Origin: Alphaproteobacteria bacterium
Lineage (GTDB): Bacteria; Pseudomonadota; Alphaproteobacteria; Reyranellales; Reyranellaceae
NCBI GenBank assembly: GCA_017308235.1
Contig: JAFKFL010000018.1
Span: 62,001-126,000, forward strand
Length of the DNA stretch: 64,000 nucleotides
Direction: 5' to 3'
Under the pieces are notes generated by a model. That model made no database searches and was not told the origin of the DNA. It saw only the letters and a program-made list of their open reading frames with translations. The position numbers and the translations under genes were made by a program. Positions 8,482 through 16,772 of the stretch are shown one piece after another (within the stretch, counting starts at the first letter, position 1; the number at the start of each line of letters is the position of its first letter).

Positions 8482-10553
8482 GCTGTTCCAACCCGGCTCG
8501 TGAAGGCGCGTGCGACGGTGTCGTCAGGAAACTCGCAAAGTATCTTCTTGTAGAGATCGAGCGCCTCGGTGTTTTGCGCCACCCATGCGGCATACGCCAT
8601 GCGCGTGAGATCGCCAAGCCGCTTGGATGCGGCATCGGGCTCCAGTTCGCCGCCGGCGCCATAGACGCCGAGCAGTTCGTAGATAGGTATCTTCGAACGC
8701 CTGCCCTTGACCGCCACTTCGTCGATCGGCCGCACGCAAAGCCTTTCACCGGCTTCCTTGAAGACGGTGTGGCTGATGCAGATACGCGTGCCGTATTCCT
8801 TGTTCACGCCTTCGAGCCGGGCCGCAATATTCACGCCGTCACCCACGACGGTATAGGCCATGCGCTCGGCCGAGCCGACGTTGCCAACCAGCACGGCGTC
8901 GCTATGGATGCCGATCCGCAGATTGAGGGGCTTGAGCCCTTGCGCACGCCATTGCTCGTTCAACCTGTCCATTCCCCGCTGGATCCGCAGCGCGGCGACG
9001 CAGGCGCGCCAGGCATGATCCTCCAGCAAAGCCGGTGCGCCCCAGAACGCCATCACACCGTCGCCGAGGAATTTGTCGATGGTGCCGTGCTCGGCATTCA
9101 CGGCCTGGGTAACCAGGCCGAAATAGGCCGAAACACGCAGCAACAGCTCCTGGGACGGCACCTCCTCGGAGAGGCTCGAAAAGGCCTCCAGGTCCGAGAA
9201 GAAGATGGTGAGGAAGCGACCGTGGCCACCCAGCTCCAGCTTCTGGTTCGATTGCAGGAGCTGCTTGACCAATCCCACCGGCACGAACGCGGCAAAGGCC
9301 TTGGCGGTGGAATCGAGCGTGTCGATTGCCTGCGAAAGCGCGAAAATCTCACGGATCGGCGAGGGTTTGCTCGGCGGATTCTCCCCTTCGAACTCCTTGA
9401 TGAGATTGACCTTCTCCGCGAGCTTCTCGAGCGGCGCCGAGACCACGCCGGCGAGGAGATAGACGATCACGAACTGCAGGGCCATGGTCGCAAGGCCAAA
9501 CCACAGCATGCGTTCGTTGTTCCGCTGCAGGCCTCCCATGAAATCGGATAGCGGCGCGATGATGAAAAGCTGCCAGTGCTTGCCGAGCGCAGGCGGCACG
9601 GCGGACAGGCTTGCGACATACTCCTGATCGTTCTGAAAGAATGAATAGAAGGTTGTGCGATCAGGGGGACGCGCCGCGATGGCCGCTGCAGGCAAGCCAG
9701 CGTCTGTCTCCGTCACATGCTGCAGCTCGACCTGCCCGTTCTTGTTGGCATAAGTCTTGGACCGGCTGGAATTGGCGATGACCAGTCCGTGCGAATCGAG
9801 AATGTAGCTCAGCGTTCCGGGGCTGATCTTGCGCTCGGCCAGATAGTCCGAGAGCCCGTCGAGTGTGATGTCGATGGCCGCCACGCCTAGCGGTTTGCCG
9901 TCGGCATAGAACGGCGCCGCGATCGTGAAGCCTATGAGGCCGAGCGCGGAGAAGACATCCGGATCCGTCACGTATGTGTCGTGGGCTTCGATCGTGCGCC
10001 GATACCAGCCGCGAATACGGGGATCATAGTTGGTCGACTGTTCAGATACGCCGAGCACCCGTCCTTCGGCATCGCGGAATTGATAGCGGTCGATCAGCTT
10101 GCCATCCTCGGCCTCGAGAACCCATCGATAGGCGAACCGCGTCTCTTTCGGGGGCAGGTTTCCGAAGATCTTGACTTGCGGATCGATGCGACGCGCCTGT
10201 CGGAAAGTTCCATCCTTCAAGCCGACGTAGACGCTCACGATCGTGTCGCTGTGAACGAGCAGACTGTTGAGATACTCAAATGAGCGATCGTTGAAATAGA
10301 AGTCGGGTTGCTCGGTACCGATTGCCGCCGCCGAACGCGCCATCGTCGACATGGGCTCGAAGTCGCTCTGCACATCCTTCAGGGCGGCACTACGGAAATG
10401 CTCCACCAAAGCGCCGGCATGAGATCGCGCGATCGACCGATTGGAGAAATACGTGACCGCCACGATGGCCACGGTCACCGGCACGGTGAGCACAATGAAA
10501 AGCGTGAGGATGCTGGGCCGTAACCGCCATTTGCGCTTGGAGAGGAAAGTCAT
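8478..10553 (-). CDS. Membrane-bound adenylate/guanylate cyclase with extracytoplasmic dCache sensor
   Basis: 691-aa transmembrane cyclase. A first membrane helix lies at ~15-35 and an extracytoplasmic double-Cache-like domain at ~40-335 (note TNYDPRIRGWYRRTIE and GVAAIDITLDGLSDYL). A second helix (~345-370) precedes a HAMP-like/coiled linker, and a class III cyclase domain starts near 445 (TIFFSDLEAFSSLSE, DKFLGDGVMAFWG, YTVVGDGVNIAARLEG). All catalytic signatures look intact. Cache domains usually bind amino acids or small carboxylates, and this gene heads a - strand operon that encodes amino-acid uptake proteins. A link between sensing and uptake is therefore reasonable inference. Confidence 0.88.
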   Translation of the reverse strand: MTFLSKRKWRLRPSILTLFIVLTVPVTVAIVAVTYFSNRSIARSHAGALVEHFRSAALKDVQSDFEPMSTMARSAAAIGTEQPDFYFNDRSFEYLNSLLVHSDTIVSVYVGLKDGTFRQARRIDPQVKIFGNLPPKETRFAYRWVLEAEDGKLIDRYQFRDAEGRVLGVSEQSTNYDPRIRGWYRRTIEAHDTYVTDPDVFSALGLIGFTIAAPFYADGKPLGVAAIDITLDGLSDYLAERKISPGTLSYILDSHGLVIANSSRSKTYANKNGQVELQHVTETDAGLPAAAIAARPPDRTTFYSFFQNDQEYVASLSAVPPALGKHWQLFIIAPLSDFMGGLQRNNERMLWFGLATMALQFVIVYLLAGVVSAPLEKLAEKVNLIKEFEGENPPSKPSPIREIFALSQAIDTLDSTAKAFAAFVPVGLVKQLLQSNQKLELGGHGRFLTIFFSDLEAFSSLSEEVPSQELLLRVSAYFGLVTQAVNAEHGTIDKFLGDGVMAFWGAPALLEDHAWRACVAALRIQRGMDRLNEQWRAQGLKPLNLRIGIHSDAVLVGNVGSAERMAYTVVGDGVNIAARLEGVNKEYGTRICISHTVFKEAGERLCVRPIDEVAVKGRRSKIPIYELLGVYGAGGELEPDAASKRLGDLTRMAYAAWVAQNTEALDLYKKILCEFPDDTVARAFTSRVGTA

Positions 10554-10660
10554 AAGACGGCTGTCTTGATCACATCCACGGATGGCGGCGAGAACTTTCT
10601 ATTCTATCGCAGTGCTGATTCACCGTCTATGCAGGCAGTCTGAAGCAAATGTTGCAATTG

Positions 10661-12055
10661 CTACAAGGGCGGTCGCTTCAGATGCCACTCGCTCGCCTGC
10701 TGGAAGGCATGACCGGCGGCGAGGATCGTGCTTTCGTCGAAGGCACGACCCACGATCTGGAATCCCGTTGGCACGCCATCGCTCGTCATGCCGCCCGGCA
10801 GGGTCAATGTGGGGTGGCTGCTGAGATCGAACGGCGCTGTATAACGCAACCGTGCCGCGACGGCCTCGGGATCTCGCCCGGTTGCCGCCAGGTGCTCGAG
10901 GGACCACACCGCCGTTCCCGTTACCGGCATCAGGAGGAGATCGATCGTCGCCAAGAGGCCGTTGAGCGCACCGGTGAGAGAGGCCCGACGGGTCTGCAGA
11001 CGCGCGTAATCGACAGCTGTCATCCCCCGCCCCGTCTCGATCAACCCGGCCAGCACCGGGCCATAGTCACTCGCACGCGACGGATAGGTAGCTTGGTGCG
11101 CCAGTGCCGTTTCGACGCCGCAGAGGCCGATCCAGTCATACCCCGCCTGGTTGAACATCGGCGGCAAAGCGACCTTGACGATCTCGGCGCCGGATCGCCG
11201 CAGAGTCGCTGTCGCTTCGGCAAGGGTGCGTTCCGAATCGGAGTCGAGATCGGCGAGGCCGGTGGGCAGGCCGATCCGTTTGCCGCGAACTCCGGCATCG
11301 ATCGCGGCGGCATAGTTCGGCACAGCTACGGGCGCGGCCGTCGGATCGTCGGGATCGGCGCCGGCAATCACCGCCATGATCCACGCGCAATCGAGTGCGC
11401 TGCGCGCCATGGGCCCGATGTGGTCGAGCGACTCGGCAAGCGGGAAGACACCCGCGCGGCTGACGCGGCCCCACGTCGGCTTCAGGCCCGACAAGCCATT
11501 CATGGTTGACGGAAAGCGGATCGAGCCGCCGGTGTCCGATCCCAGCGAGGCGTAGCAGAGGCCCGCGGCCGTCGCCACGCCCGAGCCCGACGACGAAACG
11601 CCAGTCCAGTATGCTGCATTCCAGGGATTGATCGGCGCAGGAATGGTCGGGTGATGGGCGCCGAACGCGCCTTCGGTCATCTGCAACTTGCCGAGGATCA
11701 CCGCACCTGCGGCCTTGAGACGCGCGACGACCGTGGCATCCCGGTCGGGGATGTTGCGGCGATGGATCGCCATTCCCGCGGCCGTCGGTACACCCGCCGT
11801 ATTGCAGAGATCCTTGACCGCGACCGGCACGCCATGAAGCGGACCGCGCAATCTGCCGGAGGCGGACTCAGCGTCGCGTGCGGCAGCATCGGCCAGGGCG
11901 CGTTCGGACGTCACTGTGGCATAGCTCTTCAGATTGCCATCGATCTTGGCAACCCGGTCGAGCATCGCACGCGTCACCTCGACCGATGAAAGGGTGCGCG
12001 CTTTGAGCCGGCGCGCCACGTCGTCGAGCGAAAGATAGTGCAGATCCGTCGGCAT
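10661..12055 (-). CDS. Amidase (amidase-signature family)
   Basis: Amidase-signature hydrolase of 464 aa, cytosolic, cleaving a carboxamide to acid and ammonia. The Ser-cisSer-Lys triad can be placed at K81 (VAVKDL), S156 (in SSSGSG) and S178 (DTGGSIR), with the GGS(I/R) signature flanked by the conserved LSGLKPTWGRVS segment. It resembles GatA, but no gatB or gatC is adjacent, so a catabolic amidase is more likely than tRNA amidotransferase. The ATG at 12055 has GGGAGAG upstream. It is a single gene between the cyclase operon and the cold-shock gene. Confidence 0.88.
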   Translation of the reverse strand: MPTDLHYLSLDDVARRLKARTLSSVEVTRAMLDRVAKIDGNLKSYATVTSERALADAAARDAESASGRLRGPLHGVPVAVKDLCNTAGVPTAAGMAIHRRNIPDRDATVVARLKAAGAVILGKLQMTEGAFGAHHPTIPAPINPWNAAYWTGVSSSGSGVATAAGLCYASLGSDTGGSIRFPSTMNGLSGLKPTWGRVSRAGVFPLAESLDHIGPMARSALDCAWIMAVIAGADPDDPTAAPVAVPNYAAAIDAGVRGKRIGLPTGLADLDSDSERTLAEATATLRRSGAEIVKVALPPMFNQAGYDWIGLCGVETALAHQATYPSRASDYGPVLAGLIETGRGMTAVDYARLQTRRASLTGALNGLLATIDLLLMPVTGTAVWSLEHLAATGRDPEAVAARLRYTAPFDLSSHPTLTLPGGMTSDGVPTGFQIVGRAFDESTILAAGHAFQQASEWHLKRPPL

Positions 12056-12159
12056 AATGTCTTGCTCTCCCGCAAGACATGTTCGCCGCGAAAGCGGCGG
12101 GCCTCAAGGACGGACACGACGCGCCGTTCGCCCGCCAAAACGACGCCTCAGAAACGACA

Positions 12160-12187
12160 ACGGCGGCGCCATTGCTGGCACCGCCGT
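12160..12187 (-). terminator. Rho-independent terminator of the cold-shock gene
   Basis: An 11-bp stem (with one G-U pair on the - strand transcript) and a 6-base loop lie 20 bp past the cold-shock stop codon. They are followed on the - strand by a moderately U-rich run (TGTCGTTTC). On the + strand the wobble becomes a C-A mismatch, which supports the - orientation. Confidence 0.75.
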
Positions 12188-12207
12188 CTGCCGTTCACTG
12201 TCGGAGA

Positions 12208-12414
12208 TTAATCCGCAGTCTTGAGATTGACAGCCGCTGAGCGTCCGCGTTCGGTCGCGATCTCGTAGTTGATCTTCTGACCTTCGTTCAGTCCGTTCAA
12301 ACCCGAACGCTCGACGGCGCTGATATGAACAAACACGTCCTTGCCGCCATCGGACGGCTGGATGAACCCGAACCCCTTAGTGGCATTGAACCACTTCACG
12401 GTACCTGTCGGCAT
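12208..12414 (-). CDS. Cold-shock domain protein (CspA family)
   Basis: 68-aa single cold-shock-domain protein that binds single-stranded RNA or DNA and melts secondary structure. RNP1-like KGFGFIQP and RNP2-like VFVHIS are both intact, along with the starting GTVKWFN. A frame continuing upstream exists, but the true start is the ATG at 12414, preceded by AAGGAG at good spacing. About 220 bp separate it from the upstream dehydratase gene, enough for the long structured leader typical of cold-shock mRNAs, though I cannot fold it here. A hairpin terminator follows. Confidence 0.95.
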   Translation of the reverse strand: MPTGTVKWFNATKGFGFIQPSDGGKDVFVHISAVERSGLNGLNEGQKINYEIATERGRSAAVNLKTAD

Positions 12415-12641
12415 TACTTTCTCCTTAGCTAGCCTGGCGAGCACACAAGACGCGCAGTCGGTGCGCTCGCGTGCATCGATCTGCGGCAACTCAGAGAACT
12501 TGGGAAACAGCTCGTTGGTGCAAGTCCATGCGCCGCTAAGGGCTGGGCTGCCAAAGCAGGACCAATTTCGTAAGTCGTGCTGGGGCATATGGAAGTCTGG
12601 GGCCGCCAAGTCAAGGTCGCTTCTCCCAAACGCTCCAGCCG

Positions 12642-14159
12642 TCACATTGTTGCACCGATTTTCCAAGGTTCGAATTCATCGTCCCCAATTCCCAGTAATT
12701 CCGACTTTGTCTTCTGGCCGGAAGATGTTTTCAGAATGAGTTCAAATATCTTCTTGCCGCTCTCCAGGATGCTCTCCTCCCCATCAACGATAGCACCGCA
12801 GTTGATGTCCATGTCATCCGTCATGCGTCGGAAAAGCGAGGTATTCGTCGCAAGCTTGAGGGACGGCGTTGGCTTGCAGCCGAACACGCTGCCGCGGCCG
12901 GTCGTGAAGCAAAGAACATTCGCTCCGCCGGCGACCTGGCCTGTCGCAGAGACGGGATCGTAGCCAGGCGAATCCATGTAGACGAATCCCTTTGCCGTGA
13001 TGGGCTGCGCGTATTCGTAGACCTCGACCAGATTCGTAGTCCCGCCCTTCGCAACTGCACCCAAGGATTTCTCAAGGATTGTCGTCAGGCCGCCCGCCTT
13101 GTTGCCGGGAGAAGGATTGTTATTCATCTCCCCGCCAGTCCGAGCGCAATGCTCCTCCCACCACTTAATTCTTCGAACAAGTTTTTCGCCGACATTCCGA
13201 GAGGCCGCCCGGCGCGTCAGCAAATGCTCGGCGCCGTAAATTTCAGGGGTCTCGGACAGGACTGCCGTACCACCGTTCCTCACCAGAAGATCGACGGCAG
13301 CGCCCAGAGCAGGATTGGCCGAAATGCCGGAATAGCCGTCGGAGCCGCCGCATTGCAGTGCCAGGATCAGTTCACTGGCCGGGATCGCCTCACGCTTTAC
13401 CTCGTTCGCTTCGGGCAGCAACTCTTTCAGGAAACCAACGGCGCGCATCACAGTCCTCGCGACGCCGCCCTCGTCCTGGATGGCCATGGGAATGAGCTTG
13501 GGTCCTTCCTTGAGACCTTCCGCATTCATCAGGCCCGAAATCTGGTTGGTCTCGCAGCCGAGGCCCAGCACGACGACAGCCGCCATGTTGGGATGACGGG
13601 CATAGCCCGCCAGCGTCCGCCGCAGCACGTCCATTTCAACACCCGACGCCGCCATGCCGCAGCCGCCGCCATGAGTCAGCGGCACGACGCCGTCGATGTT
13701 GGGAAAGGCGCCCAGCAGTGGCTCGAGCTTGGCTGCAATCATGCGGCTCGTCGCCGCCGAGCAATTCACCGTCGTGACAATGCCGACATAGTTGCGCGTG
13801 GCGGCCCGCCCGTCGGGGCGCCGATACCCCTGGAAGGTGGCGCGCTCCTCCGCCCGAATGAAATCGGTCGGATGGGCATCGGCGCAAAAAGCGTAGTCGC
13901 GCTCGAAATCGCCCATGGCGCAGTTGTGCGTGTGGATGTGCGAGCCGGGTGCCAGGTCGTCGGTCGCAAAGCCGATGATCTGATTGTACTTGCGCAATGG
14001 CTCGCCCTTCTTCACCGCGCGCGTCAGGATCTTGTGGCCGGGCGGAATGCGCGTGGCGGCCACCGCGTCGCCTTCAACTTCTGTGCCGGGCAGGATGTCC
14101 ATTCGAGCCACGACGACATTGTCGTTCTTGTGCAAGCGAAGGGCGATAGGAGCAGCCAT
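12642..14159 (-). CDS. UxaA-family altronate/galactarate-type dehydratase
   Basis: 505-aa sugar-acid dehydratase of the UxaA/GarD family, cytosolic. Residues ~10-85 form the SAF domain (PGTEVEGDAVAATRIPPGHK) and the rest is the large UxaA catalytic domain (GYRRPDGRAATRNYVGIV, HGGGCGM, LGLGCETNQ, LQCGGSDGYSGI). Conserved cysteines are present in these loops. Members dehydrate altronate, galactarate or related aldonates to 2-keto-3-deoxy acids. The ATG at 14159 follows GGAGGAAAG. No other uronate-pathway gene is next to it, so the substrate is unresolved. Confidence 0.9.
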   Translation of the reverse strand: MAAPIALRLHKNDNVVVARMDILPGTEVEGDAVAATRIPPGHKILTRAVKKGEPLRKYNQIIGFATDDLAPGSHIHTHNCAMGDFERDYAFCADAHPTDFIRAEERATFQGYRRPDGRAATRNYVGIVTTVNCSAATSRMIAAKLEPLLGAFPNIDGVVPLTHGGGCGMAASGVEMDVLRRTLAGYARHPNMAAVVVLGLGCETNQISGLMNAEGLKEGPKLIPMAIQDEGGVARTVMRAVGFLKELLPEANEVKREAIPASELILALQCGGSDGYSGISANPALGAAVDLLVRNGGTAVLSETPEIYGAEHLLTRRAASRNVGEKLVRRIKWWEEHCARTGGEMNNNPSPGNKAGGLTTILEKSLGAVAKGGTTNLVEVYEYAQPITAKGFVYMDSPGYDPVSATGQVAGGANVLCFTTGRGSVFGCKPTPSLKLATNTSLFRRMTDDMDINCGAIVDGEESILESGKKIFELILKTSSGQKTKSELLGIGDDEFEPWKIGATM

Positions 14160-14239
14160 GGGTCTTTCCTCCGTGCCACAACCGGCGAATCCACCGCGTG
14201 GGACGCGACATGATAGCGCCAGCCTGTGTCATGTGGACC

Positions 14240-14271
14240 CAAAAGAAAAGCGGGGCGACGACGCCCCGCTT
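14240..14271 (-). terminator. Rho-independent terminator of the YxWxPGYW gene
   Basis: Perfect 10-bp GC-rich stem (14248-14257 with 14262-14271) and a 4-base loop. On the - strand it is followed by TTCTTTT, a proper U-tract. It lies just past the stop at 14294. Confidence 0.9.
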
Positions 14272-14293
14272 CCCTCTGCCACATCACCCATCT

Positions 14294-14650
14294 CTAGCCG
14301 TGGTGATGATCCCCATCATGATCCCAATGGCCGCGCTCATGATGCCAGCCATGGTCGACGTGGGCCCAGCGATCCGGCACCCAGTGATAGCCGCGACGCT
14401 CGGCCATCCAGTAGCCGGGCGACCACACATGGCGACCGCCATCCCAGCGCCAATAACCCGGCGACCAGGCGTAGCCCGGTCGCGGGGCAGGCACTGCCTC
14501 ATAGACCGGTGCGGGCGGCGGCACGCCGATCGTCACGCCGATGTTCATGCTGGCCTGGGCGCCCGCTGGCGTGAAGACTGCCGGAGCGACCACCGCTGGC
14601 GCTGAAATCGCAGCGGCGGCAAGAACGGTGATCAAGCTACGCATCATCAT
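14294..14650 (-). CDS. Exported YxWxPGYW-repeat protein
   Basis: 118-aa exported small protein. The first ~33 residues are a signal peptide (three Met, Arg, then an Ala-rich core ending AGAQA). The mature part has three aromatic YxW/WSPGYW-type units (PGYAWSPGYW, HVWSPGYW, YHWVPDRW), as in YXWGXW-repeat envelope proteins, and a His/Asp/Gly-rich tail that could bind metal. The chosen ATG at 14650 is the first of three consecutive ATGs and has AGGAGG six bases upstream. A strong terminator follows. Function of the family is unknown. Confidence 0.85.
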   Translation of the reverse strand: MMMRSLITVLAAAAISAPAVVAPAVFTPAGAQASMNIGVTIGVPPPAPVYEAVPAPRPGYAWSPGYWRWDGGRHVWSPGYWMAERRGYHWVPDRWAHVDHGWHHERGHWDHDGDHHHG

Positions 14651-15167
14651 GACTTGCCTCCTGACATCGGCGGCATTGATGCCACCACTCAGGAAGTACG
14701 GTTGGAAGTCACGGGGCGTGCCCGCGCGGATTAGGGTATTTGCGCCGTTCTGCAGCCTTTTTCTGGCCACGCCGGCGCAGCAACCAAACGCCCGCGAACG
14801 AGTTGATCCGGCATGACATCCAATCGCAATCGCAATACCGCTTTCGAACGCGGCCGGCCGGCGCCGCTTCTCGCCATCGAACCGAATGCATCGGCCCGCC
14901 TGATGCTGCATCGCACGGAGCCATCAGGTCTCTCCCACGACCTTTCCCGCTGGGCGCTGGCGCAGAACCGCAGGTGGCCCATCGAGCAGTTCTGGGCGAC
15001 GATGCGACGCTCCCCTCAATTGCTTGATGAGCCGTGGACGCAACGGCGATAGTCGGCGAGCGGCCTAACTTTTTTAGTCCTCGGCATGAGCCGATTGTCG
15101 GGCCACGACACTGGCCGGGATAGGCTTTGGTCTGCTATTCCCGCCGCCTTGCGCGGATGAGGAACGA
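14651..15167. other. 517-bp intergenic region with no supported gene
   Basis: Lies between the divergent YxWxPGYW and aminotransferase genes. A 79-codon + strand frame at 14813-15052 begins with ATG but has no SD and no recognisable protein signature, so I do not call it. The right end (GAGGAACGA just before 15168) is the aminotransferase SD. No clear promoter pair stood out. Confidence 0.5.
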
Positions 15168-16025
15168 ATGGACACGCTCACCTACTGGAATGGCACGTGG
15201 CATGAAGGCAACCCGGCGATCCTGGGACCACGCGATCACGCCTTTTGGCTGGGCTCGACGGTGTTCGACGGTGGCCGCGCCTTCGAGGGCTGTGGCCCGG
15301 ACCTCGATCTGCATGCCGAGCGTGTGGTCCGCTCGGCACGCTCGCTGGGATTGAAGACCACCAAGACAGCCGCAGAGATCCTGACGCTGATGCATGAAGG
15401 CGTGCGGCGCTTTGGCCCCAAGGCTGAACTCTATGTGCGGCCCATGTTCTGGGCCGCGAAGGGCGGCGCGGGCCCGATCACGGTCGACCCCGATTCGACG
15501 CAGTTCCTGCTGTGCATTTACGTCTCGCCGATGCGCGCCGGCACACCGCTGACGCTTGGTCTCTGCCGCTCGATCCGCCGGCCGACGCCGGAGAGCGCGC
15601 CGACTGACGCCAAGGCAAGCTGCCTCTATCCGAATTCCTCGCGTGGCGTGGCGGAGATGTCGCAGCGCGGCTTCCAGAATGGCGTCGTGCTCGACGCCGT
15701 CGGTAACGTCGCCGAGACCTGCAGCTCGAACATCTTCCTCGCCAAGGATGGCGTCGTTGCTACGCCGATCCCAAACGGCACCTTTCTCGCGGGCATCACG
15801 CGCAACCGCACCGTCAAGCTCCTGCGCAACGCCGGCCTGCGGGTCGACGAGCGCACGATCACGACCGCGGAGCTCGACGACGCCGATGAGATCTTCACAA
15901 CGGGCAATGCCGGCAAAGTGCAGCCGGTCAGCCGCTACGAAAGCCGCGACCTGCAGCCCGGCCCGATCGCCCGCCAGGCGCACGAGCTCTACATGACCTT
16001 CGCGCGCACCCAACGCGTGATCTGA
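15168..16025 (+). CDS. Class IV aminotransferase, branched-chain type
   Basis: PLP-dependent fold-type IV aminotransferase of 285 aa, cytosolic, most like branched-chain amino-acid aminotransferases that interconvert Leu/Ile/Val with their 2-oxo acids. The PLP lysine is K149 in DAKASC. The GSTVFDGGRAFEG start region, YVRPMFW and the phosphate-loop AGITRN segment support the call. D-amino-acid aminotransferase or aminodeoxychorismate lyase are the main alternatives in this fold. The ATG at 15168 has GAGGAACGA upstream. It appears monocistronic. Confidence 0.87.
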   Translation: MDTLTYWNGTWHEGNPAILGPRDHAFWLGSTVFDGGRAFEGCGPDLDLHAERVVRSARSLGLKTTKTAAEILTLMHEGVRRFGPKAELYVRPMFWAAKGGAGPITVDPDSTQFLLCIYVSPMRAGTPLTLGLCRSIRRPTPESAPTDAKASCLYPNSSRGVAEMSQRGFQNGVVLDAVGNVAETCSSNIFLAKDGVVATPIPNGTFLAGITRNRTVKLLRNAGLRVDERTITTAELDDADEIFTTGNAGKVQPVSRYESRDLQPGPIARQAHELYMTFARTQRVI

Positions 16026-16116
16026 GGTGCTGCACGGCGCCGACTTTTCGCCTCAATTGCACTCGTATCACGTTGGGAAGGCCGACAACTGGCCTTCGCA
16101 AGCCAACGGGGTTGTC

Positions 16117-16335
16117 ATGCGCAAATATTTCGCTCTCCTGGCCATTCTCCTCACCGCGAGCGCCTGTGGCGACACATGGGGCCAGCGCGCTGTGACCGGC
16201 GGTGCGATCGGTGCCGGCTCGGGCGCATTGCTGGGTGCAGCAACCGGATTCAATCCACTGGCTGGTGCCCTGATCGGCGGTGCGGCCGGTGCCGGTATTG
16301 GTGCGGCTACGACGCCGCGCCGCTATTATTACTGA
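16117..16335 (+). CDS. Small glycine-zipper lipoprotein, copy 1
   Basis: 72-aa lipoprotein. A short basic signal peptide ends in the lipobox TASAC, so the mature protein would start with a lipidated Cys, followed by GDTWGQRAVTGGAIGAGSGA. The rest is a Gly/Ala zipper hairpin (GAIGAGSGALLGAATG, then GALIGGAAGAGIGAA) typical of small envelope proteins that insert in the outer membrane, ending RRYYY. I start it at ATG 16117 because that begins the signal peptide; the upstream codons are not protein-like. A paralogue follows 134 bp later. Confidence 0.8.
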   Translation: MRKYFALLAILLTASACGDTWGQRAVTGGAIGAGSGALLGAATGFNPLAGALIGGAAGAGIGAATTPRRYYY

Positions 16336-16469
16336 CACGGAGCTGCGTTGCGGTTTGATCGATGGCTGACGCTGTGGATCGAGCCCTGCGAAATGGCGGA
16401 TTTCAGTCATATTTGCGCCATACCCGCACGTAACTCTGACCAGGTCACAGCAAGGGGAGTCATTCTTTT

Positions 16470-16688
16470 ATGACCAAATATATCGCGCTCGCTGCCATTC
16501 TGGTCGGTATCACCGCGTGCGGTGATACCTGGGGCCAGCGTGCCGTGACCGGCGGTGCGATCGGCGCGGGTTCCGGTGCCGTCATCGGCGGCGTGACCGG
16601 TCTTGGCGTTTTGCCAGGAGCGCTGATCGGCGGTGCCGTAGGCGCCGGTGCCGGTGCGGCCACGACGCCGCAGCGGCGCTATTACTGA
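16470..16688 (+). CDS. Small glycine-zipper lipoprotein, copy 2
   Basis: 72-aa paralogue of the gene just upstream, with the same layout. The signal peptide ends GITAC, followed by an identical GDTWGQRAVTGGAIGAGSGA core, a second Gly zipper and a QRRYY end. AGGGGAG lies about a dozen bases before the ATG. The 134-bp spacer does not look like an obvious duplication, so the tandem copying is probably old. A strong hairpin terminator follows. Function is unknown beyond likely outer-membrane localisation. Confidence 0.82.
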   Translation: MTKYIALAAILVGITACGDTWGQRAVTGGAIGAGSGAVIGGVTGLGVLPGALIGGAVGAGAGAATTPQRRYY

Positions 16689-16716
16689 TACTCAGTTCAA
16701 TCGAAAGCGTGATTGC

Positions 16717-16746
16717 AAAACGCCGCGGCTTTCGCCGCGGCGTTTT
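16717..16746. terminator. Bidirectional hairpin terminator
   Basis: Perfect 13-bp stem (16717-16729 with 16734-16746) with a 4-base loop, AAAA on the left and TTTT on the right. It can serve both the + strand lipoprotein gene (stop 16688) and the convergent - strand hydroxylase gene (stop 16773). Confidence 0.92.
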
Positions 16747-16772
16747 CGTTTAGGGGAGTCTGGCAGGAAACT

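Noticed and set aside
12660-12680. GGTTCGAATTC resembling a tRNA T-arm
   Set aside because: Lies in the 3' end of the dehydratase coding sequence and no cloverleaf can be formed around it.
14813-15052. 79-codon frame in the intergenic region
   Set aside because: No SD, no recognisable motif and several competing frames; insufficient support for a gene.
16026-16116. N-terminal extension of the first glycine-zipper gene
   Set aside because: The upstream codons would bury the lipoprotein signal peptide; ATG 16117 is the sensible start.
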